Assembly (NCBI RefSeq): GCF_000716435.1
Contig: NZ_JNWO01000015.1
Span: forward strand, 434,001-498,000
Direction: 5' to 3'
Length of the DNA stretch: 64,000 nucleotides
Source: Streptomyces xylophagus
Lineage (GTDB): Bacteria; Actinomycetota; Actinomycetes; Streptomycetales; Streptomycetaceae
Shown: positions 16,889 through 25,101 of the stretch, in pieces
Numbering within the stretch: position 1 is the first letter of the stretch
Layout: each line of letters opens with the position of its first letter
Notes under the pieces: model-generated
Database searches by the model: none
Told to the model about the DNA's origin: nothing
Seen by the model: the letters and a program-made list of their open reading frames with translations, nothing else
Translations under genes and position numbers: made by a program

Positions 16889-17581
16889 CTAGCGTCCGGC
16901 GGCTGCCGGACGGACGCGGACGAGCCCTGTCTGATAGGCGACCACCACGAGCTGGGCCCGGTCCCGGGCGCCGAGTTTGGCCATCGCCCGATGCACATGG
17001 GTGCGGACGGTCTGACGGGAGATGACCAGGTACTCGGCGATCGCCTGATTGGACATTCCCTCGGCCACCAGCGCCACGATCTCCCGCTCCCGGTCGGTGA
17101 GTTCGGCCAGTTCGCCGAAGAGGGCCGTCGGCGGTCCGTCGGGCAGGGAGAGGTATCTCGTGATCAGGGTCTGGGTGGCCTTGGGCGACAGCAGCGCCTC
17201 GCCGCGCGCCGCGACCCGGATGGCCTCCGGCAACTCCGCGGGACGCATCCCCTTCCCCAGAAAGCCGCACGCCCCGGCCCGCAGAGCCTGCAGGACGTAC
17301 TCGTCCACCTCGTAGGTGGTGAGGATCACGATGCGGACGCCGTCCAGGGCCGGATCCGAGGCGATCTCCCGCGTGGCCGCGAGACCGTCCAGCTCCGGCA
17401 TACGGATGTCCATCAGCACGATGTCCGGAGTGGTGCGGCGGACGACCTCGATGGCCTCGCGACCGGTCTCCGCCTCTCCCACCACCTCCAGGTCGTCGGC
17501 AGAGTCGATCAGAATGCGGAACCCGCCCCGCAACAGAGCTTGATCGTCGGCGATGACGACCCGGATCGTGGCGTCCTTCAT
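16889..17581 (-). CDS. NarL/LuxR-type response regulator
   Basis: 230 residues. The receiver domain has the acidic pair at Asp12-Asp13, the phospho-acceptor Asp58 in DIVLMDIRMPE and the switch Lys in FLGKGM. The C-terminal LuxR HTH is LTDREREIVALVAEGMSNQ followed by IAEYLVISRQTVRTHVHRAM. It is very probably the partner of the convergent histidine kinase. It lies 74 bp downstream of the ABC transporter operon on the same strand, with a 9-bp dyad between. Confidence 0.95.
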   Translation of the reverse strand: MKDATIRVVIADDQALLRGGFRILIDSADDLEVVGEAETGREAIEVVRRTTPDIVLMDIRMPELDGLAATREIASDPALDGVRIVILTTYEVDEYVLQALRAGACGFLGKGMRPAELPEAIRVAARGEALLSPKATQTLITRYLSLPDGPPTALFGELAELTDREREIVALVAEGMSNQAIAEYLVISRQTVRTHVHRAMAKLGARDRAQLVVVAYQTGLVRVRPAAAGR

Positions 17582-17599
17582 ACCGCCACCCTACGGCAA

Positions 17600-17620
17600 A
17601 ACGGAGATTGCATCTCCGTT
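17600..17620. promoter_or_regulatory. 9-bp perfect dyad upstream of the response regulator
   Basis: AACGGAGAT and ATCTCCGTT flank a 3-nt centre, 19 bp upstream of the response regulator ATG and 35 bp after the ABC ATPase stop. On the minus strand it is followed by TTTT. It could be an autoregulatory operator or a terminator for the transporter operon; position allows both. Confidence 0.55.
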
Positions 17621-17655
17621 ACGGCGGCCGTGATCCGGAGGACCGTCGGCCCGGC

Positions 17656-18483
17656 TCAGCCGGCCGGACGCCCGTCGCCGTCCGGTGCGGCCGCCGACGT
17701 GGACGCGTCCGCCCGAGCCGCCCGCTTCGCCGCCTGGATCTGCTCGTAGACGTGCGTGCGCAGTTCGGTGAAGCGAGGGGAGACCCGGGTGTGCAGCTGG
17801 TCCCGTTCGTCGGGCAGGTCGATGTGCAGCTCGTCCTGTACGACCGTCGGTGAGGCGGAGAGGACGATGACCCGCTCGCCGAGGTAGACCGCCTCGTCGA
17901 TGTCGTGGGTGACGAACAGGACGGTGATCCCGCGCTCCTGCCACAGGACCCGTACCAGGTCCTCCAGGTCGGCGCGGGTCTGCGCGTCGACGGCCGCGAA
18001 CGGCTCGTCCATCAGCAGGACTTGAGGCTCGTAGGCCAACGCCCGTGCGATCGCCACCCGTTGCTGCATACCCCCGGACAACTGCCAGGGATACGCGTCA
18101 GCCGCGTCCGGCAGCCCCACCGACCGCAGGGCGTCAGTGACGAGCTCCCGGCGTTTCGCCTTCGGCAACCCCTTCTCCTTCAGGGGGAGTTCGACGTTGG
18201 CGGCGACTCTCATCCAGGGGAAGAGGCTGCGACCGTACTCCTGGAAGACGATCGCCATTCCGGGCGGCGGGCCGGTCACCGGTACGCCGTCGAGGAGCAC
18301 CTCTCCGGAGGTCGGGGTGAGCAGTCCGCCCATGCACTTCAGCAGGGTCGTCTTGCCGCAGCCCGACGGGCCCACCAGGCAGACGAGTTCACCGGCCTTC
18401 ACCGTGAAGGTGAGGTCGCGGACCGCCTCCACCTGCCGGCCGGACCCCTGGTAGGTCTTCCGCAGGCCACGTATGTCGAGCAT
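17656..18483 (-). CDS. ABC transporter ATPase, SsuB/TauB type
   Basis: 275 residues. Walker A is GPSGCGKTTLL, the Q-loop FQEYGRSLFPWM, the signature LSGGMQQR, Walker B VLLMDEPFAAVD and the H-loop THDIDEA. It energises import of a small substrate together with the two permeases and the binding protein upstream. The ATG has AAAGGG 7 nt before it; an ATG eight codons upstream, adjoining the permease stop, has no ribosome site. It ends in an Ala/Asp-rich tail. Confidence 0.93.
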   Translation of the reverse strand: MLDIRGLRKTYQGSGRQVEAVRDLTFTVKAGELVCLVGPSGCGKTTLLKCMGGLLTPTSGEVLLDGVPVTGPPPGMAIVFQEYGRSLFPWMRVAANVELPLKEKGLPKAKRRELVTDALRSVGLPDAADAYPWQLSGGMQQRVAIARALAYEPQVLLMDEPFAAVDAQTRADLEDLVRVLWQERGITVLFVTHDIDEAVYLGERVIVLSASPTVVQDELHIDLPDERDQLHTRVSPRFTELRTHVYEQIQAAKRAARADASTSAAAPDGDGRPAG

Positions 18484-18507
18484 GGTTCGCCCTTTCGCGA
18501 TGTTCAT

Positions 18508-19284
18508 TCACGACCGCCGGGTGGACGCGCGCAGGCCGTGGTACCAGCCGAGCACCCGGCGCTCGGCGAAGTGGAAGGCGACGGAGAGCAGGAAGCCGAG
18601 CAGGCCCAGGAGCAGGATTCCGGTCCACATGTCGGGGATGGCGAAGCTGCGTTGGAACTGGACGACGGTGAAGCCGATGCCGTTGTTCGCCGCGAACATC
18701 TCGCTGATGACCATGAGGATGATTCCGATGGAGAGCGCCTGGCGCAGGCCGGCGACGATCTGCGGACTCGCCGAGGGCAGCACCAGGTGGCGCAGCCGCC
18801 CGACACCGCGGAGGTGATACGAACGCGCCGTCTCCAGCATCACCGAGTCGACCGCGCGCACGCCCTCCACCGTGTTGAGGAGGACCGGCCAGACACAGCC
18901 GCTCGCGATCACCACGATCTTCATCGTGTCGCCGATGCCCGCGAACAGCATGATCACCGGTACCAGCACCGGCGGTGGCACGGCCCGCAGGAACTCCAGC
19001 ACGGGCTCGCAGAAGGCCCGCACTCCGCGATATGAACCGATGAGGGTGCCCAGGCCGACGCCCACGAGGCCCGCGAGCGCGTAGCCGCCGGCCAGGCGCA
19101 GCACGCTGGGCACCACGTCCGAGCGCAGGCGCTCGCCGGTCCACACCGAGGGGAAGGTGCGGAGGATCGTGCGCAGCGGCGGCCAGAACGGGTCGGTGCT
19201 CCCGTCCGACGCGGCCCACCACAGCCCCAGCAGCACCGCGGGCAGCCCCACCGCGAACAGCACCTGCCGTGTCAGCGCCTTCAC
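18508..19284 (-). CDS. ABC transporter permease, SsuC type (second)
   Basis: 258 residues with about six membrane helices and the inner-membrane permease motif region ETARSYHLRGVGRLRHLVLPSA (EAA loop) that contacts the ATPase. The GTG start overlaps the stop of the preceding permease (GTGA), showing translational coupling. The two permeases differ in sequence and probably form a heterodimer. Confidence 0.92.
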   Translation of the reverse strand: MKALTRQVLFAVGLPAVLLGLWWAASDGSTDPFWPPLRTILRTFPSVWTGERLRSDVVPSVLRLAGGYALAGLVGVGLGTLIGSYRGVRAFCEPVLEFLRAVPPPVLVPVIMLFAGIGDTMKIVVIASGCVWPVLLNTVEGVRAVDSVMLETARSYHLRGVGRLRHLVLPSASPQIVAGLRQALSIGIILMVISEMFAANNGIGFTVVQFQRSFAIPDMWTGILLLGLLGFLLSVAFHFAERRVLGWYHGLRASTRRS

Positions 19285-20054
19285 AGTACGGTCTCCCCGC
19301 GTACGGACTGATGCCAGGCCAGGGCCCGTCGCTCCACCGCGCGGGCCCCCAGGTTGATCAGGAGACCCAGGACCCCGGTCACCGTGATCAGCGCGTACAT
19401 GTGGGGTACGGCCTGCGACGCCTGGGCGACCGCGATCAGCGAGCCGATTCCCGGTGCGCCGATGACCAGTTCGGCCGTGATGGCCAGCACCAGGGCCACC
19501 GCCGCCGCGAGCCGGATCCCGGTCATGACGTAGGGCAGGGCGGTCGGCCACATCACGTGCCGGACGCGCGCCCAGGTCCCGAGACCGTACGACCGTGCCG
19601 TCTCGTCGGCGACGGGGTCGACGTCCTGGACGCCGTACAGCACCTGGACGAGCACCTGCCAGAACGACGCGTACACCACCAGCAGCAGCACCGAGCGCAG
19701 TTCGGTGCCGTACAGCAGCACCGCCAGGGGGATCAGTGCCACGGACGGGATGGGGCGGAGGAACTCGATGGTCGACGACGTCGCTTGGCGCAGGAACGGT
19801 ACGGCCGTGATGAGCAGGCCGCAGAGGATGCCCGCGCCCGACGCGATCGCCAGGCCGATCACCCAGCCGGTCAGGGTGTCGCCGAGCGCCGACCAGAAGG
19901 CGCCGTCGCCGAGTTCGTCGCCCAGCGCGCCCGCGATCCTGCTCGGCGGCGGGAAGTAGTCCGCGCTGACCAGGCCCAGTCGCGGTACGGCCTCGCCGAG
20001 GGCGAGGAAGGTGGCGAGCCCCGCCGCGCCGAGGAGTGTGTTCGCGTTCCTCAC
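19281..20054 (-). CDS. ABC transporter permease, SsuC type (first)
   Basis: 257 residues with about six membrane helices and the EAA loop ETARSYGLGTWARVRHVMWP. Its GTG overlaps the binding-protein stop by four bases, and its own stop overlaps the next permease start, so binding protein, both permeases and probably the ATPase are one tightly coupled operon. Having two unlike SsuC-type permeases is less common than a single homodimeric one. Confidence 0.92.
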   Translation of the reverse strand: MRNANTLLGAAGLATFLALGEAVPRLGLVSADYFPPPSRIAGALGDELGDGAFWSALGDTLTGWVIGLAIASGAGILCGLLITAVPFLRQATSSTIEFLRPIPSVALIPLAVLLYGTELRSVLLLVVYASFWQVLVQVLYGVQDVDPVADETARSYGLGTWARVRHVMWPTALPYVMTGIRLAAAVALVLAITAELVIGAPGIGSLIAVAQASQAVPHMYALITVTGVLGLLINLGARAVERRALAWHQSVRGETVL

Positions 20055-21016
20055 GGCAGCAACTTGTCCAGGTCGGGGGCGGTCTTGAACAGCCCGTCCT
20101 GCTCGCCGAGTTTCTCCAGGGTCTCCACCGAGGACCGGCTGATGTCCCGCGGCCACTTCGGCAGCGTCACCTTCGACAGGACGGAGGCCGGGATCTGGGT
20201 GTAGGTCGCGACGATGTCGCGGACCTCGTCGGGGTGGCTGTTCGCGTAGGTCAGCGCCTCGGCCGTGGCCTGCTGGAATTTCGTCACCACAGCGGGGTTC
20301 TTCGCCGCGTACGCCTGCGAGGTGAAGTACATGGCGACGGTCAGATCCTTGGCGACGTCCACATACGGTGACGCGATCTCCACGCCTCCCGCGTTCAGGA
20401 TGGTGGTCAGCGCGGGCTCGACCGCCATCGCGGCGTCCACCTGTCCCTTCTCCAGGGCGGCGGGCATCTGGTCGAAGGCCAGCTCCACGAACTTCACCTT
20501 CGACGGGTCCCCGCCGGCCTTGCGCACGGACTCGCGGACCGAGGTCTCGAGGATGTTCTTCAGCGTGTTGACGGCGACCGTCTTGCCCTCGAGGTCCTTC
20601 GCGGACTTGAGGGAACTGCCCTTCTTGACGACGAGCGCGCCGTAGTCCTTTCCGTTCACGCCAGTGGTCGCCACCCCGTTGGAAACCGCCTTCACCTGTA
20701 CGCCGTTGCTCTGCGCGATCATCAGCGACGTCGTGTTGCTGAATCCGAACTGGAACTGGCCGCTGACCACGCCAGGGACGATGGCCGAGCCGCCCTGCGC
20801 CGTGGTCATCGAGACGTCGAGACCGTATTTCTTGTAGATCCCCTGTTTCTGGCCGAGATAGATGGGAGCCACGTCGACGATCGGAATGACCCCGACCTTG
20901 ACTTTGGTGGTACCGCCGCTCTCCGATGCGGAGTCGCCGGAATTCCCGGACGATCCGCAGGCGGTTACCGCGAGCAGAAGTGAGGCGGCGGCGATGCCGA
21001 CGAATAGGCGTTGCAT
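20051..21016 (-). CDS. ABC transporter substrate-binding lipoprotein (NMT1/SsuA type)
   Basis: 321 residues. The signal peptide ends in lipobox VTAC followed by a Ser/Gly linker. The periplasmic-type domain has VGVIPIVDVAPIYLGQKQG and KYGLDV, the typical start of the SsuA/NMT1 fold, and DLEGKTVAV. Members bind sulfonates, nitrate, taurine or thiamine and pyrimidine precursors. No sulfonatase, thiamine or nitrate gene adjoins, so the substrate is unresolved. AAGGACA precedes the ATG. It is the first gene of the importer operon. Confidence 0.92.
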   Translation of the reverse strand: MQRLFVGIAAASLLLAVTACGSSGNSGDSASESGGTTKVKVGVIPIVDVAPIYLGQKQGIYKKYGLDVSMTTAQGGSAIVPGVVSGQFQFGFSNTTSLMIAQSNGVQVKAVSNGVATTGVNGKDYGALVVKKGSSLKSAKDLEGKTVAVNTLKNILETSVRESVRKAGGDPSKVKFVELAFDQMPAALEKGQVDAAMAVEPALTTILNAGGVEIASPYVDVAKDLTVAMYFTSQAYAAKNPAVVTKFQQATAEALTYANSHPDEVRDIVATYTQIPASVLSKVTLPKWPRDISRSSVETLEKLGEQDGLFKTAPDLDKLLP

Positions 21017-21408
21017 GGTCTGTCCTTCAATGGGATGTGGCAGGGCGAAAGACGAAGGTTCATGAAATGGCGTCGGGTCCGACGTGCCAAAGGTGTCGTC
21101 CGCGGCCCACCCGCACATCCCCCGGGCACCGTCACTGGGCCGTACGGCAGCCGCCGTACGACGGGCGAGGGGTACGTTCACGGCCGTACCGGGCCAAGAC
21201 CCGGGAGTTCAAGGGCCAGGCGTCAACTTCCGTACCGGTCGGGCCAGTTCTGGACCATCAACAGGTCCCGTCGTGGTGTTGTCCGATCGCCACGGGTCAG
21301 TCCCGAAGAGATTCTCCGCGAGTGAGGGCCGCGTGCGTACGGTCCCGACACCGAGGCGGGTCGGCAGCGCCGGTCCGCCGCAGTCAACGGAAGACAAGGG
21401 GAGGCATC
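21017..21408. promoter_or_regulatory. Divergent control region with 8-bp dyad at 21141-21160
   Basis: This 392-bp region separates the divergent importer operon and roadblock gene. It holds CGTACGGC and GCCGTACG around AGCC (21141-21160), a perfect dyad that could be an operator. I see no gene in it: the frames that cross it are unsupported extensions of flanking genes. Confidence 0.5.
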
Positions 21409-21783
21409 GTGGCCGGTGTGGAAGTGTCGCTGAAGGAGATGATGGCCGGCATCGAGGGGGCGTTGGGGGCCGCCGTCGTCGACTACACCAGCGGGATGGC
21501 GCTGGGCACCCTGGGCGGCAGCAAGACCCTGGACCTGACGGTCGCCGCGGCCGGGAACACGGATGTGATCCGGGCCAAGGTGCGCACCATGGAGCAACTG
21601 GGCCTCAAGGGCCAGATCGAGGACATCCTGATCACGCTGGACAGCCAGTACCACCTGATCCGTCTGATCACGGGTCGAAACGGCAACGGCATGTTCCTGT
21701 ACCTCGTGCTCGACAAGGCCCGCTCGAACCTGGCGATGGCCCGCCACCAGCTCAAACGCGTGGAGGGGGCGATCGAGATCTAG
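21409..21783 (+). CDS. Roadblock/LC7-like protein
   Basis: 124 residues. The pattern of MMAGIEGALGAAVVDYTSGM, then a strand-helix-strand core ending in LITGRNGNGMFLYLVLDKAR, fits the roadblock/LC7 fold used by small-GTPase regulators such as MglB and the Streptomyces conservon proteins. No GTPase gene adjoins, so its partner is unknown. The GTG has a strong GGGGAGG site. Confidence 0.7.
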   Translation: MAGVEVSLKEMMAGIEGALGAAVVDYTSGMALGTLGGSKTLDLTVAAAGNTDVIRAKVRTMEQLGLKGQIEDILITLDSQYHLIRLITGRNGNGMFLYLVLDKARSNLAMARHQLKRVEGAIEI

Positions 21784-21815
21784 TCCGGCCCGCCATGCGG
21801 GGACCACGCCTGCCC

Positions 21816-21849
21816 CTGATGTGAAGACTTCTTCAACTCATCACATCAG
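21816..21849. repeat. 9-bp inverted repeat in the roadblock-ArsR gap
   Basis: CTGATGTGA (21816-21824) and TCACATCAG (21841-21849) are perfect arms around 16 nt. It lies 33 bp after the roadblock stop and about 140 bp before the ArsR-type start, so it may be a terminator or an operator. Confidence 0.5.
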
Positions 21850-21895
21850 CATGGTCACAATGTGCGGTCGTGCGGGGCCCGGGGCGTGAAGGATC

Positions 21896-21939
21896 GGCTT
21901 CCGAGGGCGGCTCGCGGTGTGGGACCGCCCTCGGAAGCC
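21896..21939 (+). repeat. 15-bp perfect inverted repeat upstream of the ArsR-type gene
   Basis: GGCTTCCGAGGGCGG (21896-21910) and CCGCCCTCGGAAGCC (21925-21939) pair perfectly around a 14-nt loop. It ends 51 bp before the regulator's ATG, so it would sit in the 5' leader if the promoter is upstream, or end a transcript coming from the roadblock gene. Confidence 0.75.
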
Positions 21940-21990
21940 GTCACATCCCGCGAGCCGCACTCCCACCCACCCGGCAAGGAGCGAGCGTCC

Positions 21991-22353
21991 ATGCAGGTCC
22001 CCCTCTACCAGGTCAAGGCGGACTTCTTCCGCATGCTCGGGCACCCCGTACGCATCAGAGTGCTGGAGCTCCTCCAGCACGGGCCGGTGTCCGTACGGGA
22101 CCTGCTCGCCGACATCGAGATCGAACCCTCCAACCTGTCGCAGCAACTGGCCGTCCTGCGCCGGTCCGGCATCGTCGTCTCCATCCGGGAAGGCTCGACC
22201 GTCCGCTACGCGCTCGCCGGCGGCGACGTCGCCGAACTCCTGCGCGCCGCGCGCCGCATCCTCACCGAACTTCTCACCGGACAGAACGAGATCCTCGCCG
22301 AGCTGCAACAGGCGGACGCCCCCGAGCAGCAACCGCTGCCCGCACGTCGGTGA
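21991..22353 (+). CDS. ArsR-family winged-helix regulator
   Basis: 120 residues. The HTH is clear: ADFFRMLGHPVRIRVLELL, then VRDLLADIEIEPSNLSQQLA and VLRRSGIVVSIREGSTVRYA for the wing. It has no Cys pair, so it is unlikely to be a metal sensor of the classical type. AAGGAG lies 9 nt before the ATG. No transporter adjoins; the downstream DUF4142 gene is on the same strand with its own repeat-containing control region. Confidence 0.9.
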   Translation: MQVPLYQVKADFFRMLGHPVRIRVLELLQHGPVSVRDLLADIEIEPSNLSQQLAVLRRSGIVVSIREGSTVRYALAGGDVAELLRAARRILTELLTGQNEILAELQQADAPEQQPLPARR

Positions 22354-22417
22354 CGTCCGGGGAAAGGTTCCACGCGACCACCCGACCTTCAGCCGGGATG
22401 CCGGACACTGATCGGCT

Positions 22418-22491
22418 TTGCGAACCCGTTGCGAACCCAAAAGGTTCCGGGGGACCCCGCATCCGTACTCATGTGTGTGCGGTTGCGAACC
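22418..22491 (+). promoter_or_regulatory. Three TTGCGAACC direct repeats upstream of the DUF4142 gene
   Basis: TTGCGAACC occurs at 22418-22426, 22429-22437 and 22483-22491. The first two are spaced 11 bp apart (one helical turn), and the third is 18 bp before the GTG start. Same-face direct repeats suggest a binding site for a dimeric regulator. Function is inferred. Confidence 0.55.
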
Positions 22492-22508
22492 ACCGGACAG
22501 GAGACACG

Positions 22509-23204
22509 GTGCTCGTTTCACGGAGAACGGCGGGAACTCTCTTCGTGGGTGGTGCGCTCAGCGTCACCCTCGGATCGGTCCTGTACCCCGCGATGCTCGG
22601 AGTCCAGAAGGTCGACAATGCGCCCGAGCGGGTCATCGCCACCCCGGCGAGCGGACCGCTGACAGAGGCCGACCGGGATTTCGTGGTCAAGGTGCGCTCG
22701 GCCGGATTATGGGAGTACCCGGTCGGTCAGCTGGCGTTGAGGAAGGCCACGACGAAGGCCGTCAAAGTCGCAGGGGAGCACCTGATCGACGGGGATGCCT
22801 CCCTGGACGCCGCCTGCCGTGCGGCCGGCGGCAAGTTGGGTATCACCCTGCCCAACCAGCCGTCGCCACAACAGCAGGGCTTCGTGGCCAGGTTGAAGGC
22901 GGACAGGGGCAAGCAGTTCGACACCGACATGGCCACCCTCCTGCGCGCGACGGACGGCCAGTTCCTCTCCACGATCGCGAGCGTCCGCACCACCACGAGG
23001 AACTCGCTGGTCCGTGCCCTGGCCGACCGGGTCAACGACATCGTCCTGGACCACCTCGCGGTCCTGGAGAAGACCGGTCTGGTCGACTTCGACCAGGTTC
23101 TCCCCCAGGAAACCGCCCCGTCCAAGCTCCCGGCCCAGGAACTGACCCCGCCGCCCCCCGTCGCGACACAGCCGCAGGTCGTTCTCACCCCGTCGGCGGG
23201 GTGA
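22509..23204 (+). CDS. DUF4142 secreted protein with a TTA codon
   Basis: 231 residues. The N-terminus has SRRTAGTLFVGGALSVTLGSVLYP, a signal or anchor sequence. The main domain (LTEADRDFVVKVRSAGLWEYPVGQ ... HLIDGDASLDAACRAAG) is the DUF4142 four-helix ferritin-like bundle, usually extracytoplasmic and of unknown function. The tail is proline-rich. Codon 67 (22707-22709) is TTA, so translation probably depends on the bldA tRNA and is delayed in development. CAGGAGA precedes the GTG. Confidence 0.82.
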   Translation: MLVSRRTAGTLFVGGALSVTLGSVLYPAMLGVQKVDNAPERVIATPASGPLTEADRDFVVKVRSAGLWEYPVGQLALRKATTKAVKVAGEHLIDGDASLDAACRAAGGKLGITLPNQPSPQQQGFVARLKADRGKQFDTDMATLLRATDGQFLSTIASVRTTTRNSLVRALADRVNDIVLDHLAVLEKTGLVDFDQVLPQETAPSKLPAQELTPPPPVATQPQVVLTPSAG

Positions 23205-23213
23205 GGCTCCGCG

Positions 23214-24350
23214 TCAGCAGGTCGGTACGTCCAGCCAGGCCGGGCCCTTGATGTAGATGTTGGTCATCCAGGAACCGTCCGTCAGCTTGGACCAGGCGTC
23301 GTTGGTGTAGCCCTCGGCCGTGACCTCCTGGGCGTGTGCCTGGCAGACGACGTTGACCGTGGTGGGCTGGGCGAAGTAGTCGACCACGCCGGCGTTGACG
23401 TTCGGCTGGCTGTGGGTGCGGACGCCGGTGCCCCAGGTCTGGAAGGGCTTGCTGCCTCCCGAGGGCGGCGGGGTGCTGCTGCCGCCGCAGTCCGGGATGC
23501 CGGGCAGCGAGGCCGGGCCCTTGATGTAGATGTTGGTCATCCACGAGCCGTCGGCCAGCTTGGACCAGATGTCGTTGGTGTAGCCCTCGGCGGTGACGGT
23601 CTCGGCGTGCTCCTGGCACTGGACGGACACCTGGGTCGGGCCGGCGAAGGTGTCCACCACGGCACCGCGCGTGCTCGGCGTGGCGTGGGTGCGGACGCCG
23701 GTGCCCCAGGTCTCGAAGACCGTACCGCCGTTCGCGGGTGGGGGAGTTGGCGTGCCCGACCCGTTGATCCGGATCGCGCCCGCGTAGTCGCCGCCGGTGC
23801 GGACGGAGGCGACCCGGATGTGGGTGCCGGACTCGTACGCCTCGACCATCTGCCCGTTGCCCAGGTACATGGCGACATGGTGGATGTGCCCGCTGCCCCA
23901 GAACATCAGGTCGCCCGGCAGCAGCGGGGCGGTGCCCTGCGCGGCGGAGAAGCGCGCCGAGGCCTGCGAGCTGTGGAACTGGTCGTTCGCCGTGCCGTTG
24001 AGTAGGTCCTTGCCAGTGGCCTGGTAGTAGGCGTAGCGCGTCAGGCCGGAGCAGTCGAAGCCCTTGCGCTCGTTGTCGTGGAGGCTGTCGGGGTCCGAGC
24101 CGTCGTAGTAGCCGTAGCTGGCGCCCGGCGTGGCCGCGTGGCCACCGCCCCAGCTGTACCAGACGCCGATCTGCGAACAGGCGGCGTTCACCGCGGCCTG
24201 CGCGGTGGCCGAGGCGCCCGGTGCCAGGACACCGCAGGTGGCGTCCTGCGCGGCCGCGTGGGCCGGGGCGGAGAAGAACGCGGACAGGGCGAGGACCGAG
24301 GCCCCCAGGAGCGCGCCGCTGGTCCTGCGGCGCGTGCTGCTGGTGTTCAA
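23214..24350 (-). CDS. Secreted NlpC/P60 endopeptidase with two C-terminal SH3-like repeats
   Basis: 378 residues. The signal peptide runs through GALLGASVLALSAFFSAPAHAAA. The NlpC/P60 domain has the catalytic Cys in FDCSGLTRYAYY and His in GHIHHVAMYLG. Two repeats of about 75 residues follow, each with TWGTGVRTH near the start and DGSWMTNIYIKGPA at the end, joined by Thr/Pro/Gly linkers; they resemble SH3-like wall-binding modules. The enzyme should cut peptidoglycan stem peptides outside the cell. I chose TTG because AAGGAAG lies 6 nt upstream; an ATG six codons earlier (24368) lacks any ribosome site. Confidence 0.9.
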   Translation of the reverse strand: MNTSSTRRRTSGALLGASVLALSAFFSAPAHAAAQDATCGVLAPGASATAQAAVNAACSQIGVWYSWGGGHAATPGASYGYYDGSDPDSLHDNERKGFDCSGLTRYAYYQATGKDLLNGTANDQFHSSQASARFSAAQGTAPLLPGDLMFWGSGHIHHVAMYLGNGQMVEAYESGTHIRVASVRTGGDYAGAIRINGSGTPTPPPANGGTVFETWGTGVRTHATPSTRGAVVDTFAGPTQVSVQCQEHAETVTAEGYTNDIWSKLADGSWMTNIYIKGPASLPGIPDCGGSSTPPPSGGSKPFQTWGTGVRTHSQPNVNAGVVDYFAQPTTVNVVCQAHAQEVTAEGYTNDAWSKLTDGSWMTNIYIKGPAWLDVPTC

Positions 24351-24455
24351 GGAAGTCTTCCTTCGCATATTGGTATGGGTGGCGTCGCCGGGCGGGCCGG
24401 GACGGCGGTGTGGACGTGCGTGCCGCTCCCCACCCCCGTGGGGGAGCGGCACGGG

Positions 24456-24992
24456 CTAGTTGCCGAGCGCGTCGCGCATCTTGGCCAGGCCGCGCATCCG
24501 GTTGCGCTGGACCGTTCCGCGGTGGGCGCCGAGCCGTTCACCCGCGGTGTCGTGACTGAGGCCCTCCAGGTCCACGAGGATCACCGCCGCGGCCTCCTTC
24601 TCGGAGAGCACGCCCAGCAGCGACAGCGTGGTCTGGGACGCCTCGTAGGAGGCCAGCCCGCCGTCCCAGCCCGATTCGGGCAGCCGGTCGGTGGACTGCT
24701 CGCGCCGGGAGGGGTGCTGCCACGCGTCGCGCAGCAGGTTCAGGGCGACGGTGCAGGTGTAGGCGTACGGGTGCTGCTGCCGCGTCAGGTTCTGGGCGCG
24801 GGCGCGTCGGGACAGCCGTAGATAGGTCTCCTGGAGAAGGTCGTCGGCGTCGTGCGGGTTGCCGGTCAGGGCCAGCAGCCGCCGGCGCAGGCGTGGCATG
24901 TCGGCGGCGAAGGACGCGTCGAAGTCCTTCGGACTCATCCGGTCGCCGTCCTCGTGCCGCGGTGGCGGGACGGCGCAGGTTCCGGTCTCCAT
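24456..24992 (-). CDS. ECF-type RNA polymerase sigma factor
   Basis: 178 residues. Region 2 is ALTGNPHDADDLLQETYLRL and region 4 is LSEKEAAAVILVDLEGLSHD with TAGERLGAHRGTVQRNRMRG. GAGGGGGAAA precedes the ATG; a second ATG 18 codons later is possible. No anti-sigma gene adjoins. It lies between a VanX-like dipeptidase gene and a cell-wall endopeptidase gene on the same strand, which suggests a cell-wall role. Confidence 0.88.
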   Translation of the reverse strand: METGTCAVPPPRHEDGDRMSPKDFDASFAADMPRLRRRLLALTGNPHDADDLLQETYLRLSRRARAQNLTRQQHPYAYTCTVALNLLRDAWQHPSRREQSTDRLPESGWDGGLASYEASQTTLSLLGVLSEKEAAAVILVDLEGLSHDTAGERLGAHRGTVQRNRMRGLAKMRDALGN

Positions 24993-25101
24993 GCTGTTTC
25001 CCCCTCGGTGTCGGGTGTCCCGGTCGGTGGCTGGTCAGGCCGTCGGTCCGGGGTGCTGGAGGCTGGGGTCTTTTCTAACCAGTCAAAGTCCGATACGGCG
25101 G

